Below the pieces are notes generated by a model. That model had not been told where the DNA came from. It ran no database searches and saw only the letters and a program-made list of their open reading frames with translations. A DNA stretch of 46,212 bases from contig CAMDNC010000004.1 in assembly GCA_945902755.1 (NCBI GenBank), positions 1-46,212 on the forward strand, written 5' to 3'. Source of the DNA: Flavipsychrobacter stenotrophus (GTDB lineage: Bacteria > Bacteroidota > Bacteroidia > Chitinophagales > Chitinophagaceae). Made by a program: the position numbers and the translations under genes. Position 1 is the stretch's first letter; each line of letters starts with the position of its first letter. This document shows positions 24,101-33,456 of this stretch, piece by piece.

Positions 24101-25157
24101 CTTCAATCCGGGTCCTGCTACTCTGCCTGTAAGTGTGCTAGAGCAAGTGGCTGCGGCTATACTCAGCTATGAGGATACCGGCATATCTATACTGGAATTG
24201 CCTCATCGCAGCAAGGCGTTTAAGGCAATAATAGAAGAAAGCAAAGACCTAGTAAGGGAACTGTGCGGCATAGACAACAACTATGAAATAGTGTGGCTAC
24301 ATGGCGGCGGCAGACAACAGTTTTGTATGGTACCTGCCAATTTTTTACCCTCCGGCGCTACTGCTGCCTACATAGACAGTGGCTACTGGGCACACGAGGC
24401 TATGGAATATGCACAGTACTATGGCAGCACACAGATAGTAGCCAGCTCGGCACCAGAGCAGTATACCCGCCTGCCACAGTGGCCAGAGGCAATACCCGCC
24501 AATGCTGCCTTCCTGCACCTTACTACTAACAATACGATCTATGGCACACAGTGGCACCATACGCCCCTATCTTCAGTGCCAGTAATAGCAGATATGAGCA
24601 GCGATATACTGAGCCGCAAACACGACTACAGCCAATATGCATTATTTTATGCTGCTGCACAGAAAAACCTAGGCACCCCGGGAGTGGCACTAGCTGTGAT
24701 TCACAAAGACCTGCTAAAAACAGCCAATAAGCAGCTACCTCCACTACTAAGCTATGCAGCACAGGTGCAACAAAACTCTATTGTAAATACTGCCAATGTA
24801 TCGGGCATCTACACTGCATTGCTGATGCTGAGATGGATTAAAAACACTGGCTTATATGTGATAGAAGCTGATAACCTCAGCAAAGCAGCACTGCTCTACA
24901 ATGTGTTGGATAATAGTACTATTTTCAAAGCACGAGTCGCTGAAACCACCCACCGTAGCTTAATGAATGTTTGCTTTACGGCTACCAGCAAGCAACATGA
25001 ATCTGCTTTAGTGGCGCTATGCGAAGAAAACAATATTGTAGGAATAGAAGGCCATAGACACACGGGAGGATTCAGAGTTTCGCTGTACAATGCCTTGCCG
25101 CTACATGATGTGGCGCTGCTGGCAGAGCTCATACAGGCTTATGAACGCAGCATCTAA
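24084..25157 (+). CDS. serC: phosphoserine aminotransferase
   Basis: 357 residues starting MKRKINFNPGPATLPVSVLEQ. This is the SerC opening (N-F-x-P-G-P-A-x-L). The PLP lysine lies in YAAAQKNLGTPG. WLHGGGRQQF corresponds to the substrate/PLP phosphate region (GGxxxQF). The C-terminus GGFRVSLYNALPL is conserved. It makes 3-phosphoserine from 3-phosphohydroxypyruvate with glutamate, and the related step in vitamin B6 synthesis. It overlaps DUF502 by 17 bases; the coupling is translational but functionally unexplained. Convergent with rnz 30 bases downstream. Confidence 0.95.
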   Translation: MKRKINFNPGPATLPVSVLEQVAAAILSYEDTGISILELPHRSKAFKAIIEESKDLVRELCGIDNNYEIVWLHGGGRQQFCMVPANFLPSGATAAYIDSGYWAHEAMEYAQYYGSTQIVASSAPEQYTRLPQWPEAIPANAAFLHLTTNNTIYGTQWHHTPLSSVPVIADMSSDILSRKHDYSQYALFYAAAQKNLGTPGVALAVIHKDLLKTANKQLPPLLSYAAQVQQNSIVNTANVSGIYTALLMLRWIKNTGLYVIEADNLSKAALLYNVLDNSTIFKARVAETTHRSLMNVCFTATSKQHESALVALCEENNIVGIEGHRHTGGFRVSLYNALPLHDVALLAELIQAYERSI

Positions 25158-25187
25158 GCGTTTTATTCTTTAGGTATGGAAGCAATA

Positions 25188-26090
25188 CTAAATGTCGTAC
25201 GCTACACCTTCTTCGCTTACTATTACATTAGCAAAGTGCGCCATAGCCTCCTTACCAAATTCGTCTAGATCTTTGTATTTAGACGAGAAATGCCCCAACA
25301 ATAGCAAACCGGCACCCGCCTTTGCCGCCAGCTGGGCCGCTTGTGCCGCAGTGCTATGATGGCGTGCTGCTGCTTTATCAGCATCTTGCTCCAGATAGGT
25401 ACTTTCGTGGTAGATGGCGTCTACACCATTTATATGTTCTAGGTAATCCTCTGTGTACAATGTATCAGCGCAGTAAGCATACTTCTTAGGTGCGGGCCCC
25501 TCTTCTGTTACCCATTCATTTTTTACAATGTTACCATCTGGCAGTAGGTAGTCATGTCCTTGTTTCAGTAGTTCAAAACCATCTGTAGGTATGTCATACT
25601 CTTTACATTTGTCAGGCAGTATTCGTCGGCCTCTGGTTTTGGTAGTGATCAGGAATCCAAAACAAGTAATGCCATGGGACACCGGAAAACACTTTACAGT
25701 ATAAGAAGGAGTGTCGGCTAGCATACCTCCGTTTTCAGGTAGCTCATTGAAAAAGAAAGGATAGTTGAGTGTAGTATTTGCGGCAGCCAGTATTGCATCT
25801 AGTATTGGTTTTAATTCCTTTGGGGCATGCAGGTATAATGGTGCAGTGCGCCCCATAAGGCTCATACTATTGATGAGACCTGGCAATCCAAAATAATGGT
25901 CGCCGTGCATATGACTGATAAACAAGTGCTGAACATTTTTCCACTTCACGCCATACCGCTGCATTTGAATCTGTGTGCCTTCACCACAGTCTATTAGCAG
26001 CACCTCGCCATACACAGTTACCGCCTGCGATGTAGGATGTCGCCCAAATGCAGGCAATGCAGAATTGTGACCAAGAATTGTTACCCTCAT
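25188..26090 (-). CDS. rnz: ribonuclease Z (tRNA 3' processing endonuclease)
   Basis: 300 residues. Metallo-beta-lactamase fold with the zinc motif SHMHGDHYFGLPG (HxHxDH). Further ligands appear in VSHGI, the ADTLYTEDY region and LLGHFSSKY. HESTY and HHSTAAQAA belong to the RNase Z C-terminal motifs. The protein begins MRVTILGHNSALPAFGRHPT, the usual start. It cuts 3' trailers from tRNA precursors. A TATATTTG box lies only 5 bases before the ATG. Confidence 0.95.
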   Translation of the reverse strand: MRVTILGHNSALPAFGRHPTSQAVTVYGEVLLIDCGEGTQIQMQRYGVKWKNVQHLFISHMHGDHYFGLPGLINSMSLMGRTAPLYLHAPKELKPILDAILAAANTTLNYPFFFNELPENGGMLADTPSYTVKCFPVSHGITCFGFLITTKTRGRRILPDKCKEYDIPTDGFELLKQGHDYLLPDGNIVKNEWVTEEGPAPKKYAYCADTLYTEDYLEHINGVDAIYHESTYLEQDADKAAARHHSTAAQAAQLAAKAGAGLLLLGHFSSKYKDLDEFGKEAMAHFANVIVSEEGVAYDI

Positions 26091-26095
26091 TGATA

Positions 26096-26103
26096 CAAAT
26101 ATA
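26096..26103 (-). promoter_or_regulatory. -7 box TATATTTG abutting the rnz start
   Basis: A full TAnnTTTG match on the minus strand, 5 bases before ATG 26090; the mRNA would be leaderless or nearly so. Confidence 0.55.
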
Positions 26104-26518
26104 ACTATCTGCAGTCATTCAGTATATAACTACTTATACCCGATATTGTACAGCTTAATCGGCATCATAAAATTACTAATAGTTTCCAACAACGGCGCGC
26201 AAACCATAAATGGACTGACATTACAACAAACCAACCATTGGATGCTGAAAACAACAAAGAACAATGTGAAGCAAGCGCAGCACTCTGCAATATTGGAGCT
26301 GCTTCTGGCTCAGCTACACTGCTGTTCAGCTACCGATAATCTAATGGTTTTTTTGCCTTATATCAATACAAACGTCTACACAACTGATATCTATCAGTAA
26401 ATAAATTATATAGTATTGACCATCGTCATTTTAACAGAAGTCAAATTATTACAAGTTTGCTATATAATCAGTTCACAACTATAGTTAAAACATTATCAAC
26501 TGCAAAAATAAAATAAAA
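26104..26518 (+). other. gene-free AT-rich region between rnz and the histidine kinase
   Basis: About 430 bases between starts of the divergent genes. An 84-codon open frame at 26146-26400 begins with TTG and has no recognisable pattern or promoter; I think it is chance. The only clear signal is CAAGTTTG at 26452-26459. Confidence 0.5.
26452..26459 (+). promoter_or_regulatory. -7-like box CAAGTTTG for the histidine kinase
   Basis: CAAGTTTG followed by C is one base off TAnnTTTG; the leader to 26519 is about 55 bases. Confidence 0.35.
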
Positions 26519-27661
26519 ATGCATAAATTAAATATACTCCAAAATGACCAGACTATATTCTGGCAAATAGTAACTGACAATGCAACTGTAATGCTATCAT
26601 ACTGGGATAAAAATTTGATGTGCAGGTTTGCCAATAACGCATATTGCAGACTATTCAATATTGATTCAAATGATTTAATTAATAAACTAACCCTACCTGA
26701 ATTAGTTGGCTCACGATTTAACATTATTGAACCTTATGTAAAAGAAGTATTGCTGGGAAAAAATCAAATATTTGAAAGAGAAGCGATAGTCAATGATGGC
26801 AAATCAGGATATGCGCTTGTCAATTATTTCCCACATATTGTAGATGGAGTTGTAGAAGGATTCATATCACAAGCTGCAGATATTACGCCACTAATGCAAC
26901 TGGAGTTGGAGCTGAAAGCTAAAAACAAGATGGTGGTAGAGCAAAATACACGATTGCTTAATTTTGCAAATATTGTTTCTCACAACCTTAAAAACCATGC
27001 CATCAATCTGGCAACAGTACTTGATTTTTATCTGAATGCGGAAAGCACTGAAGAAAAAGAAGAAATGATGGGATATCTCAAAGGTGTATCAAAAGGATTC
27101 AGCCAAACTGTAGAAAACCTCAACGAAATAGTACATGCGCAAAATTTGGGATCAAAAAAACCCGTAACAGTTAATCTGCATGAATATATAGAGAGAGCTC
27201 TAGAAATTTTACGTATCGAAATAGTCAATACTCATGCTACAATTAACAACATTGTAAGCGTGGGTACAGAACTCAGGATAAATCCAGCATACTGCGAAAG
27301 TATTATTCTTAACTTGATTAGCAATACTTTAAAATATCGCCATCCTGACAGAACACCAATGGTGGAAATTTACACTCAAGATCAGAATGGTTATTTAGTT
27401 CTGCATGTAAAAGACAACGGACTTGGTATAGATTTAGAAAAACATGGCAAAGATTTGTTTGGCATGTACAAGACATTTCACGGCAATACCGACGCTCATG
27501 GAATAGGTTTATTTATTGCAAATTTTCAGGTGCAAGCAATGGGTGGATATATTGAGGTAGAAAGCACCGTCAATGTTGGTAGCACCTTCAAAGTATTCTT
27601 CTGCAAAAACCCACAACATGACTCCCTTACCAACCCGCTAAATAATGTAGTTTTTCAATAA
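26519..27661 (+). CDS. PAS-domain sensor histidine kinase, orphan
   Basis: 380 residues, no transmembrane segment, so cytoplasmic. N-terminal PAS domain about 15-125 (YWDKNLMCRFANNAYCRLF, closing SQAADIT). A short coiled linker (LQLELELKAKNK-type) leads to the dimerisation helix with the phospho-acceptor H155 in VSHNLKNHAINL. The ATPase domain shows LNLISNTLKYRHP (N box), VKDNGLGIDL (G1) and AHGIGLFIAN (G2), ending with GSTFKVFF. No response regulator is adjacent, so it is an orphan kinase. Base composition is low in GC (15 of 60 bases in 26641-26700), unlike neighbours such as the epimerases. Confidence 0.9.
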   Translation: MHKLNILQNDQTIFWQIVTDNATVMLSYWDKNLMCRFANNAYCRLFNIDSNDLINKLTLPELVGSRFNIIEPYVKEVLLGKNQIFEREAIVNDGKSGYALVNYFPHIVDGVVEGFISQAADITPLMQLELELKAKNKMVVEQNTRLLNFANIVSHNLKNHAINLATVLDFYLNAESTEEKEEMMGYLKGVSKGFSQTVENLNEIVHAQNLGSKKPVTVNLHEYIERALEILRIEIVNTHATINNIVSVGTELRINPAYCESIILNLISNTLKYRHPDRTPMVEIYTQDQNGYLVLHVKDNGLGIDLEKHGKDLFGMYKTFHGNTDAHGIGLFIANFQVQAMGGYIEVESTVNVGSTFKVFFCKNPQHDSLTNPLNNVVFQ

Positions 27662-27716
27662 AGCGTCAATCGTATATTGCTTGCATATAGGTTAACCGAT
27701 TGATATCCAAAATATG

Positions 27717-27746
27717 CAGGGCGTTCATGGATACATGAACGCCCTG
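27717..27746 (+). terminator. terminator hairpin between the histidine kinase and desaturase genes
   Basis: CAGGGCGTTCATG and CATGAACGCCCTG pair perfectly (13 pairs, tetraloop GATA). It lies between two convergent genes; flanking T/A tracts are short. Confidence 0.75.
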
Positions 27747-27788
27747 TAAAATTTGTTATTGTAAACTAATTCCTACTATTCAGTATGC

Positions 27789-28865
27789 TTAATTCTGCCC
27801 CATTCGTTTCAGGTGTGCTACGTGCGATGCTATAGCGGTGGTCATGCGTGGATGCTCAAGATATGGAATATTCATATCGGCGCATGTCTGCTTTATAATT
27901 CGGCTGATATTGGGGTAATGTGCATGCGATATCTTGGGAAACAAGTGATGCTCTACCTGGAAATTAAGACCACCTACAAACCATGTAATGATTTTATTGC
28001 GAGTAGCAAAATTGGCTGTTGTTTTCAATTGGTGTACCGCCCACTCATCTTCCAGTTTGTTAGATGGTTGTTTCGCCTCCGGAAAGCCTGTTTCCTCTAC
28101 CGTATGTGCTAGCTGAAAAACTATGCTGAGCACCACACCAGTTACAAATGTATAAGTAAGGAAACCAATGAGCCATGGCACAAAACCGCACATGATGATG
28201 GGCAACACAATATACATTCCAAAGTGAAAAGCCTTGAACGACCAGAAAAGAATATGGTCAGTATTGCTGAGTTTTTTCAATGGCACATTACCCACCTTAC
28301 CACTGAAGTATTTTTTGTAATCGGTATAAAACACCCAGAACAAGTACAGCAAACCATACAAAAACCAGAAATACAGATGCTGGTACTTGTGTAGCTTATA
28401 ATACTTCTGAGTAGGAGCCAACCTTAGGAAAGGTTCTGCCTCTATATCATCATCTATACCATCAATGTTGGTATAGGTATGATGGATGATAACGTGTTTA
28501 TTCTTCCACATAGCACTGCTGGCGCCCAAAAAATCGAGACTGAATGCTGCAAGGGTATTTAACCACTTATACTTACTAAAGCTGCTATGAGAGCCATCAT
28601 GCATTACGTTAAAGCCAATACCAGATGTAAATAAACCCAGTATCACACACTCTGGTATGGCCAGCCACGCAGCAGGAGTAAAGAAAACCAGATGAATGTA
28701 AACAAACAAATAACCAGTTACAAGGATTATTGCTTTTGTATACAGCTTGCTGTTACCCGTAGGGTCTATCTTGTGCTTTTCGAAATATTCATTTACTCTC
28801 CTTTTAAGCTCTGCATGCACTGATACTGCTGAATGACCAAACTTAGGTGTTACTACACTTGACAT
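27789..28865 (-). CDS. membrane fatty-acid desaturase (acyl-CoA/acyl-lipid type)
   Basis: 358 residues with about four transmembrane segments. The three histidine boxes are HDGSH (89-93), HVIIHH (124-129) and QVEHH (303-307); the QxxHH third box is typical of front-end and acyl-lipid desaturases and there is no fused cytochrome b5 domain. HTVEET and HQLKTTANFATRN are also characteristic. It introduces double bonds into fatty acids of membrane lipids and is often cold-induced. Electron donor and regiospecificity are not visible. A TAATTTTG box lies at 28919-28926. Confidence 0.92.
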   Translation of the reverse strand: MSSVVTPKFGHSAVSVHAELKRRVNEYFEKHKIDPTGNSKLYTKAIILVTGYLFVYIHLVFFTPAAWLAIPECVILGLFTSGIGFNVMHDGSHSSFSKYKWLNTLAAFSLDFLGASSAMWKNKHVIIHHTYTNIDGIDDDIEAEPFLRLAPTQKYYKLHKYQHLYFWFLYGLLYLFWVFYTDYKKYFSGKVGNVPLKKLSNTDHILFWSFKAFHFGMYIVLPIIMCGFVPWLIGFLTYTFVTGVVLSIVFQLAHTVEETGFPEAKQPSNKLEDEWAVHQLKTTANFATRNKIITWFVGGLNFQVEHHLFPKISHAHYPNISRIIKQTCADMNIPYLEHPRMTTAIASHVAHLKRMGQN

Positions 28866-28918
28866 AAAAACACGATTATATTACTGCTGTATTATTACTT
28901 TAAAAAACAAGCAACATA

Positions 28919-28926
28919 CAAAATTA
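28919..28926 (-). promoter_or_regulatory. -7 box TAATTTTG for the desaturase gene
   Basis: A full TAnnTTTG match on the minus strand; the leader to 28865 is about 50 bases. Confidence 0.5.
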
Positions 28927-29049
28927 ACGTCTATTTACCCGCAATCCAAATAAGTGCAAAAATATGACAATGCTGCAGAATGCAGGTGACGACCGTCATT
29001 CGATGCAGAAAGAGCTATGTTATTTAGAGAAAAGAAAAAACACCCAATA

Positions 29050-29388
29050 TCATTTAGATAGCACATAACCCCACTCACGAAGCCATGTTGTTACTTTTTC
29101 TTTGTAGTCGCCCTGTATTAGTATCAGACCCTCCTTAGCACTCCCGCCCGCACCGCACTTTGTTTTCAGTTGTTTGCCCAGCGATTCCATATCGTCTGCT
29201 GTACCTACAAAACCCTCCACTAGTGTCACTACTTTGCCAGCTCTTTGTTTGGTATCCAGTTTTACCCTTAGTTTCTGTTTTTCTTTGGGCAATGTGACCA
29301 TTTCTTCCGGCTCCGGATAGTCATTAAAAAAGTCTTTATTGGTAGAGTAGGCAAGACCGTCAGGTCTTGGGCTGTTCTTTTTCGACAT
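29050..29388 (-). CDS. SUI1/eIF1-like translation factor (YciH family)
   Basis: 112 residues. The C-terminal domain has the SUI1 pattern: KLRVKLDTKQRAGKVVTLVEG (abbreviated here), LKTKCGAGGSAKEG with the CGxGG motif, and IQGDYKEKVTTWL. The N-terminal part (SPRPDGLAYSTN) is a flexible extension usual for bacterial members. Bacterial SUI1 proteins are thought to influence start-codon selection. It lies 11 bases after the DUF349 gene on the same strand, so the two are an operon. Confidence 0.93.
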   Translation of the reverse strand: MSKKNSPRPDGLAYSTNKDFFNDYPEPEEMVTLPKEKQKLRVKLDTKQRAGKVVTLVEGFVGTADDMESLGKQLKTKCGAGGSAKEGLILIQGDYKEKVTTWLREWGYVLSK

Positions 29389-29399
29389 TGTTGTGCTGC

Positions 29400-31049
29400 T
29401 TATTCTGCTGTTTGTATTGGCTCATCTTGTGGTTGGTCGTCTGCAGCAGCTACTACTTCAGTTGTTGCCGCTGCAGGCTCTGTATGCGTGGCAGGAGCAG
29501 GTGTTGTTGCTTTTTTACCATATTCATCCTGCAAAGCAGCATATTTTTCTTTCAGACGTTTTATTTTTTGTTGCCCCTCTACAAGCAACTTTTCCAGATG
29601 TTTGCGCAGTTCTTCTGCCTTCTTGCCTGGAGTTATGTTTTTGAGCGCCTCAGCAAAATCTACTAGTTTTTCTTCTTCCTCGGCAATATCTGTCAGTAGT
29701 TTGCCAACCATTTCTTTGGCTTGCTCCGTACGTACTTGTTTTTGTACCTCTACAAACTGTTTGCGTTGCTCGCGGTTGGCATCTTTGCGAGCAAAGAAAT
29801 GCTTGCGAGCAGCAATAAATTCATCCCAAATCTTATTTGATACATCGCGCGCTACCGGACCTATTTTTTTCCACTCATCCAGCAATTCATTCATTTCGGC
29901 TGTAGTGTCGTTCCAGTTTGTAGCATTTTTTATCTGATTGGCACGGTGCAACAGTTCCATTTTCAGGTTGTAGTTCTGCTCATGTACCGTACGTATACCT
30001 TCTGTGTGCTGTTTTTTTGCTGAAAAGAAATGCTCTTGGGCCGCCATAAATCTTGCCCATACTTCTTCTCCCTTGTCACCATTTACCCTGCCTGTTTTTT
30101 TCCATTCTTCCATCAGGGCAGCATAGGCTAGTGATGTAGCATTCCAGTCAGTACTTTCTTTGAGTGCTTCGGCTTTCTCGGCAAGTGCAGTTTTCTCCGC
30201 AAAAAACTGTTCTTGTTCTTTTTGTATACGGTCAGTATGTTCTCTTTTGCGGTCAAAGAAGGTAGCCTTTGCCGCTATGAAGCGTTGCCATAGTTCTTCG
30301 TTCTTCTTGCTCAGGGTATGACCTATCGTCTTCCACTCGTTAGTAAGCCTGTGAAAAGTGTCGGCAGTTTTCTTCCACTCTACCGATGTTGCTAATGATT
30401 CAGCCTGCTCCACAAGATCCATTTTCAGGTCCAGATTCACCAGCAAATCCTTTTCTTGTTCTTCAAAGAACTGCTTCCTACGGTCGTTAAACTTATTTTT
30501 GGCAGCTTCTATGCGGTTCCATAGTTTATCGCTGCGAAACTTATCTGCATATCCGCTTAATTTCCATTTTTCTATCAGGTCGCGTATAGCTGCGTTAGCA
30601 TCTTTCCAGTCATTGCTGTCAGCTAGTGCTTCTGCTTGTTCTGTAAGAGCCAGCTTCACCGCATAGTTTTGCTCTGTTAGTTCACTTACTAGCTTGTCCC
30701 ACTCAGCTACTTCTGCACTTAGTTTCTCTAGATTTCCTATTGCAGCAGCGCTGTTAAGTGCACTTTTGAGTGAATGCACCTTTTCAGCCATTTTTATTTT
30801 GTCTTCAGTTGCATTCCATTCGGTAGCTGTGTCGGCTACTCTCGATTGGAGTGCGTAGTATTTTTCGCCCAACGAACTTAGCATCGCAATGCTATTTTCT
30901 GGAGTCAATTCTGCTATCAGCCGTTCTCTTCCTTCATGACCGGCATAAATTACCAATTTTCCGTCTTCGCTCAGCGTAAAAAGTTCCTTACCATCGAACG
31001 ATAAATCGTTCCACCATGAGATAATGTCAAAATTCTGTTCCTGCAACAT
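29400..31049 (-). CDS. DUF349 repeat protein
   Basis: 549 residues from the ATG at 31049 (MLQEQNFDIISWWNDL). An ATG at 31103 would put an 18-residue extension across the promoter box at 31055-31062, so I prefer 31049. At least four DUF349 repeats are visible, each with WK-x-G, LW-x-RF-x-AA and FF-x-R spacing, for example ELWQRFIAAKATFFDRKRE and EVWARFMAAQEHFFSAKK. The protein is helical and highly charged, with an Ala/Pro/Gln-rich acidic tail. The family is widespread in Bacteroidota; function is not established. It precedes SUI1 in one operon. Confidence 0.9.
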   Translation of the reverse strand: MLQEQNFDIISWWNDLSFDGKELFTLSEDGKLVIYAGHEGRERLIAELTPENSIAMLSSLGEKYYALQSRVADTATEWNATEDKIKMAEKVHSLKSALNSAAAIGNLEKLSAEVAEWDKLVSELTEQNYAVKLALTEQAEALADSNDWKDANAAIRDLIEKWKLSGYADKFRSDKLWNRIEAAKNKFNDRRKQFFEEQEKDLLVNLDLKMDLVEQAESLATSVEWKKTADTFHRLTNEWKTIGHTLSKKNEELWQRFIAAKATFFDRKREHTDRIQKEQEQFFAEKTALAEKAEALKESTDWNATSLAYAALMEEWKKTGRVNGDKGEEVWARFMAAQEHFFSAKKQHTEGIRTVHEQNYNLKMELLHRANQIKNATNWNDTTAEMNELLDEWKKIGPVARDVSNKIWDEFIAARKHFFARKDANREQRKQFVEVQKQVRTEQAKEMVGKLLTDIAEEEEKLVDFAEALKNITPGKKAEELRKHLEKLLVEGQQKIKRLKEKYAALQDEYGKKATTPAPATHTEPAAATTEVVAAADDQPQDEPIQTAE

Positions 31050-31054
31050 AAAGG

Positions 31055-31062
31055 CAAAACTG
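31055..31062 (-). promoter_or_regulatory. -7-like box CAGTTTTG abutting the DUF349 start
   Basis: CAGTTTTG on the minus strand ends 5 bases before ATG 31049; one base off TAnnTTTG. Confidence 0.45.
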
Positions 31063-31195
31063 AGTTTTTTATTGCCAAAAAATTCTGGCAATCGGACAAG
31101 CACTGTTGTGTCATCCTGCTATACAATTGGTGCAATTTAGTGCTATTTTACATTTAGCCAAAGCACACCCAATAGAAACATTAATAAAATTCAAG

Positions 31196-31951
31196 TTATC
31201 CGAATACTTTTTTCAGTATATCGGTTATTCTGGCAGCCGGATTCGTCCGTATTTTCAACTCTTCTTCTGCCACATTCACAAATATACCATTCAATGCACG
31301 TTCTGTTACATACCCGGTTAGGTCTGTATTCACCTTCTGGCGGGTGGTGGGCAGTTTGTTGTAAATGGTCACTATTTCTGTCCAGTAACGGGTAGCATTT
31401 ACTTTGTTGAGCGACGACTGTATTACTGGCCTGAAAGCCGAAGTAAGCTGTGTAGTTGTGTTGCTTCTCAGGTATTGCGTTGCAGCATCATTGCTTCCCC
31501 TTAGTATAGATATACCATCTTGAATGCTCATACCAGTTATGGCATTGGTAAAGATAGGCACAGCTTTTCCGGATGCATCCTCGGCAGCACGATTCATAGA
31601 AAGTATCGCTCTATCTACCTGTGCGCCCATACCCAATGCACGCAGCGTAGTTTCCACTTTTTTAGCTTCGGGTGGCAGCAATACTTTTATGAGCTGATTA
31701 CCAAAAAAACCATTTACAACCGACACTCTGCTGGTAGCATTGCGAGTACCTACCTGTAGTGCCTCTTTTAATCCGCTGGCAATTTCGCTTTGTGTAAGGC
31801 TGTTGCTTCCACCTCCAGTACCTGGCACTTTTACGTTCCCTAGGTTTTTCTTAGCATCGTTAATGATACTCTTAAACCCCTGAGCGTCGGCATTCACTGT
31901 GGCACAGCCTAGCCCCACAATTAGCAGTACGGATTTTGATGTAATTTTCAT
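31196..31951 (-). CDS. DUF4197 exported protein
   Basis: 251 residues. The signal peptide ends around NADAQG. Mature part: LTQSEIASGLKEALQVGTRNA and a C-terminal NLxGYVTERALNGIFV-type motif (DLTGYVTERALNGIF) match DUF4197. A Gly-rich linker precedes the domain. Predicted periplasmic; function unknown. A TACCTTTA box lies 31 bases upstream. Confidence 0.88.
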   Translation of the reverse strand: MKITSKSVLLIVGLGCATVNADAQGFKSIINDAKKNLGNVKVPGTGGGSNSLTQSEIASGLKEALQVGTRNATSRVSVVNGFFGNQLIKVLLPPEAKKVETTLRALGMGAQVDRAILSMNRAAEDASGKAVPIFTNAITGMSIQDGISILRGSNDAATQYLRSNTTTQLTSAFRPVIQSSLNKVNATRYWTEIVTIYNKLPTTRQKVNTDLTGYVTERALNGIFVNVAEEELKIRTNPAARITDILKKVFG

Positions 31952-31982
31952 AAGCGTTTATTTCCCTGATCAGAAATGAATA

Positions 31983-31990
31983 TAAAGGTA
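31983..31990 (-). promoter_or_regulatory. -7-like box TACCTTTA for the DUF4197 gene
   Basis: TACCTTTA on the minus strand, one base off the TAnnTTTG consensus. Confidence 0.4.
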
Positions 31991-32027
31991 CAGTATATTT
32001 CAAAAGGTGGAAGTAGCCTTGCTACAA

Positions 32028-33311
32028 TCAGCTCAATGTTTGTTTTTTGTTAACACCACTACCCTGCACAGCACTACCCAGCAGCGACACACTTATCATT
32101 ACTGGCAAAAACAACAAATATTTATAAGGTATCTGTATGAACACATAAAAAACAACAAGATACACCTTGAATGAAAACAACAAAAATACGTACACATCGT
32201 AGCGGGTATGATGTTTTATGTAGTACCACCCCAATCCCACTACAGCCACTATACAGGCCGTCAGATGTATGTTTTTATAAACTGCCAACTTATGAGCTAA
32301 TGTGCCTGGTATCCATGCCAATGCGTAAGACGTAAAACCCAGACCATTTTTGAGGTATACACTCCCATCAAACACCTGCATATCTCTAGTCCATTCGCCC
32401 AGCGCCGCATGGGTGTGATAGGCATACCCTTTGATGAAAATAGATGGGTCGATACGCAAAAAAGGCAACCAGTAAATAACAATGGTAGCAACAATTGCTA
32501 TCTCTCCTATCAGCACAGCTTTGCGCCTATTACCAGATTTGTACAATAAAACCATACACATAGGCACCCAAAAAACAATGCTGTATCTGGACAAAAGACA
32601 AGCAGAAACACCTAGAGCCAACACCAATGTATTTTTTTTGTGTAGCGCCTCAGCCACCAGCATATAGTAGGCGACAATGAGCCCCTCTACAGCAAACACA
32701 AACACCTTCCAGTCGTGCTGTATATACACCCACCATATTACCAGTGGCCATATAGGTATCAGCAGCTCCCAGCTTAGCTTGCGGCATTGACGGCTACTCC
32801 GCACAAAATACCACAACGATGCCAGCCATAATGCCAGAGTGGGTATCCATCGGTAGTCTTTTTGTGCCCACTCGCACAGCATATAGGGTATCCATTGCAA
32901 GGGCAGATAGGTAGGAAAAAGATCATAACCCATAAACTGAATCGTATAGTACGGTTGGCTGCCGTTCATCCATCGTTGCACAAGGGTTTTTATTTGTGGT
33001 AGGATATCAGAGTCGCTTTTAGTATCGCCATAGGTAAGGTGGTACCACCAGTAATGTTTCAGACTACTAATCACTAAATAAGAAAGTGCCAGAAATAACA
33101 CCCATTGTATAATGGTTACAACTTTAACTTTCAAAGGCGCCATTGATTCCTCTGCAATAGCTGGCGATGACGCAATGCGCAAATACAACCATGCTATGCC
33201 TATACCACAACCAGCAAAAACAATAGGCGAAAAATATGGGCCCAAAGTATTAACAAGGAAAGTGGCAAACAATAACTCCAGCACACACAGCAAGGCCAGT
33301 AAAATTTTCAT
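32028..33311 (-). CDS. GT87/DUF2029-like polytopic membrane glycosyltransferase
   Basis: 427 residues with about ten transmembrane segments. The loop after the first few segments contains TYGDTKSDSDILPQIK and the PTYLPLQWIPYMLCEWA region; the last segment ends in a short basic tail. The pattern fits GT87/DUF2029 lipid-linked-sugar mannosyltransferase-like proteins, which use polyprenyl-phosphate sugar donors outside the inner membrane. No conserved catalytic residue can be assigned with confidence. Divergent from ctaA. Confidence 0.65.
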   Translation of the reverse strand: MKILLALLCVLELLFATFLVNTLGPYFSPIVFAGCGIGIAWLYLRIASSPAIAEESMAPLKVKVVTIIQWVLFLALSYLVISSLKHYWWYHLTYGDTKSDSDILPQIKTLVQRWMNGSQPYYTIQFMGYDLFPTYLPLQWIPYMLCEWAQKDYRWIPTLALWLASLWYFVRSSRQCRKLSWELLIPIWPLVIWWVYIQHDWKVFVFAVEGLIVAYYMLVAEALHKKNTLVLALGVSACLLSRYSIVFWVPMCMVLLYKSGNRRKAVLIGEIAIVATIVIYWLPFLRIDPSIFIKGYAYHTHAALGEWTRDMQVFDGSVYLKNGLGFTSYALAWIPGTLAHKLAVYKNIHLTACIVAVVGLGWYYIKHHTRYDVYVFLLFSFKVYLVVFYVFIQIPYKYLLFLPVMISVSLLGSAVQGSGVNKKQTLS

Positions 33312-33432
33312 TCGGTAGGTATTGACTCTACAAATTAAAAAAATATAATCGAGTAAGACACTTGTTGTAGTAAAATGAAAGCAATATCCTATTGTAATTG
33401 CTCAAAAATGACCTTCGGTTGGGTTAGTTCCA

Positions 33433-33440
33433 CTATTTTT
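33433..33440 (+). promoter_or_regulatory. -7 box TATTTTTG for ctaA
   Basis: A full TAnnTTTG match followed by C. Its TTG (33438-33440 region) creates an in-frame TTG at 33439 that is not the start; the GTG at 33457 is 16 bases downstream of the box. Confidence 0.55.
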
Positions 33441-33456
33441 GCATAAAATTTTTCCA

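Noticed and set aside
26146-26400. 84-codon frame with TTG start before the histidine kinase
   Set aside because: No ATG, no promoter box or ribosome site at its start, no recognisable pattern; probably chance in AT-rich DNA.
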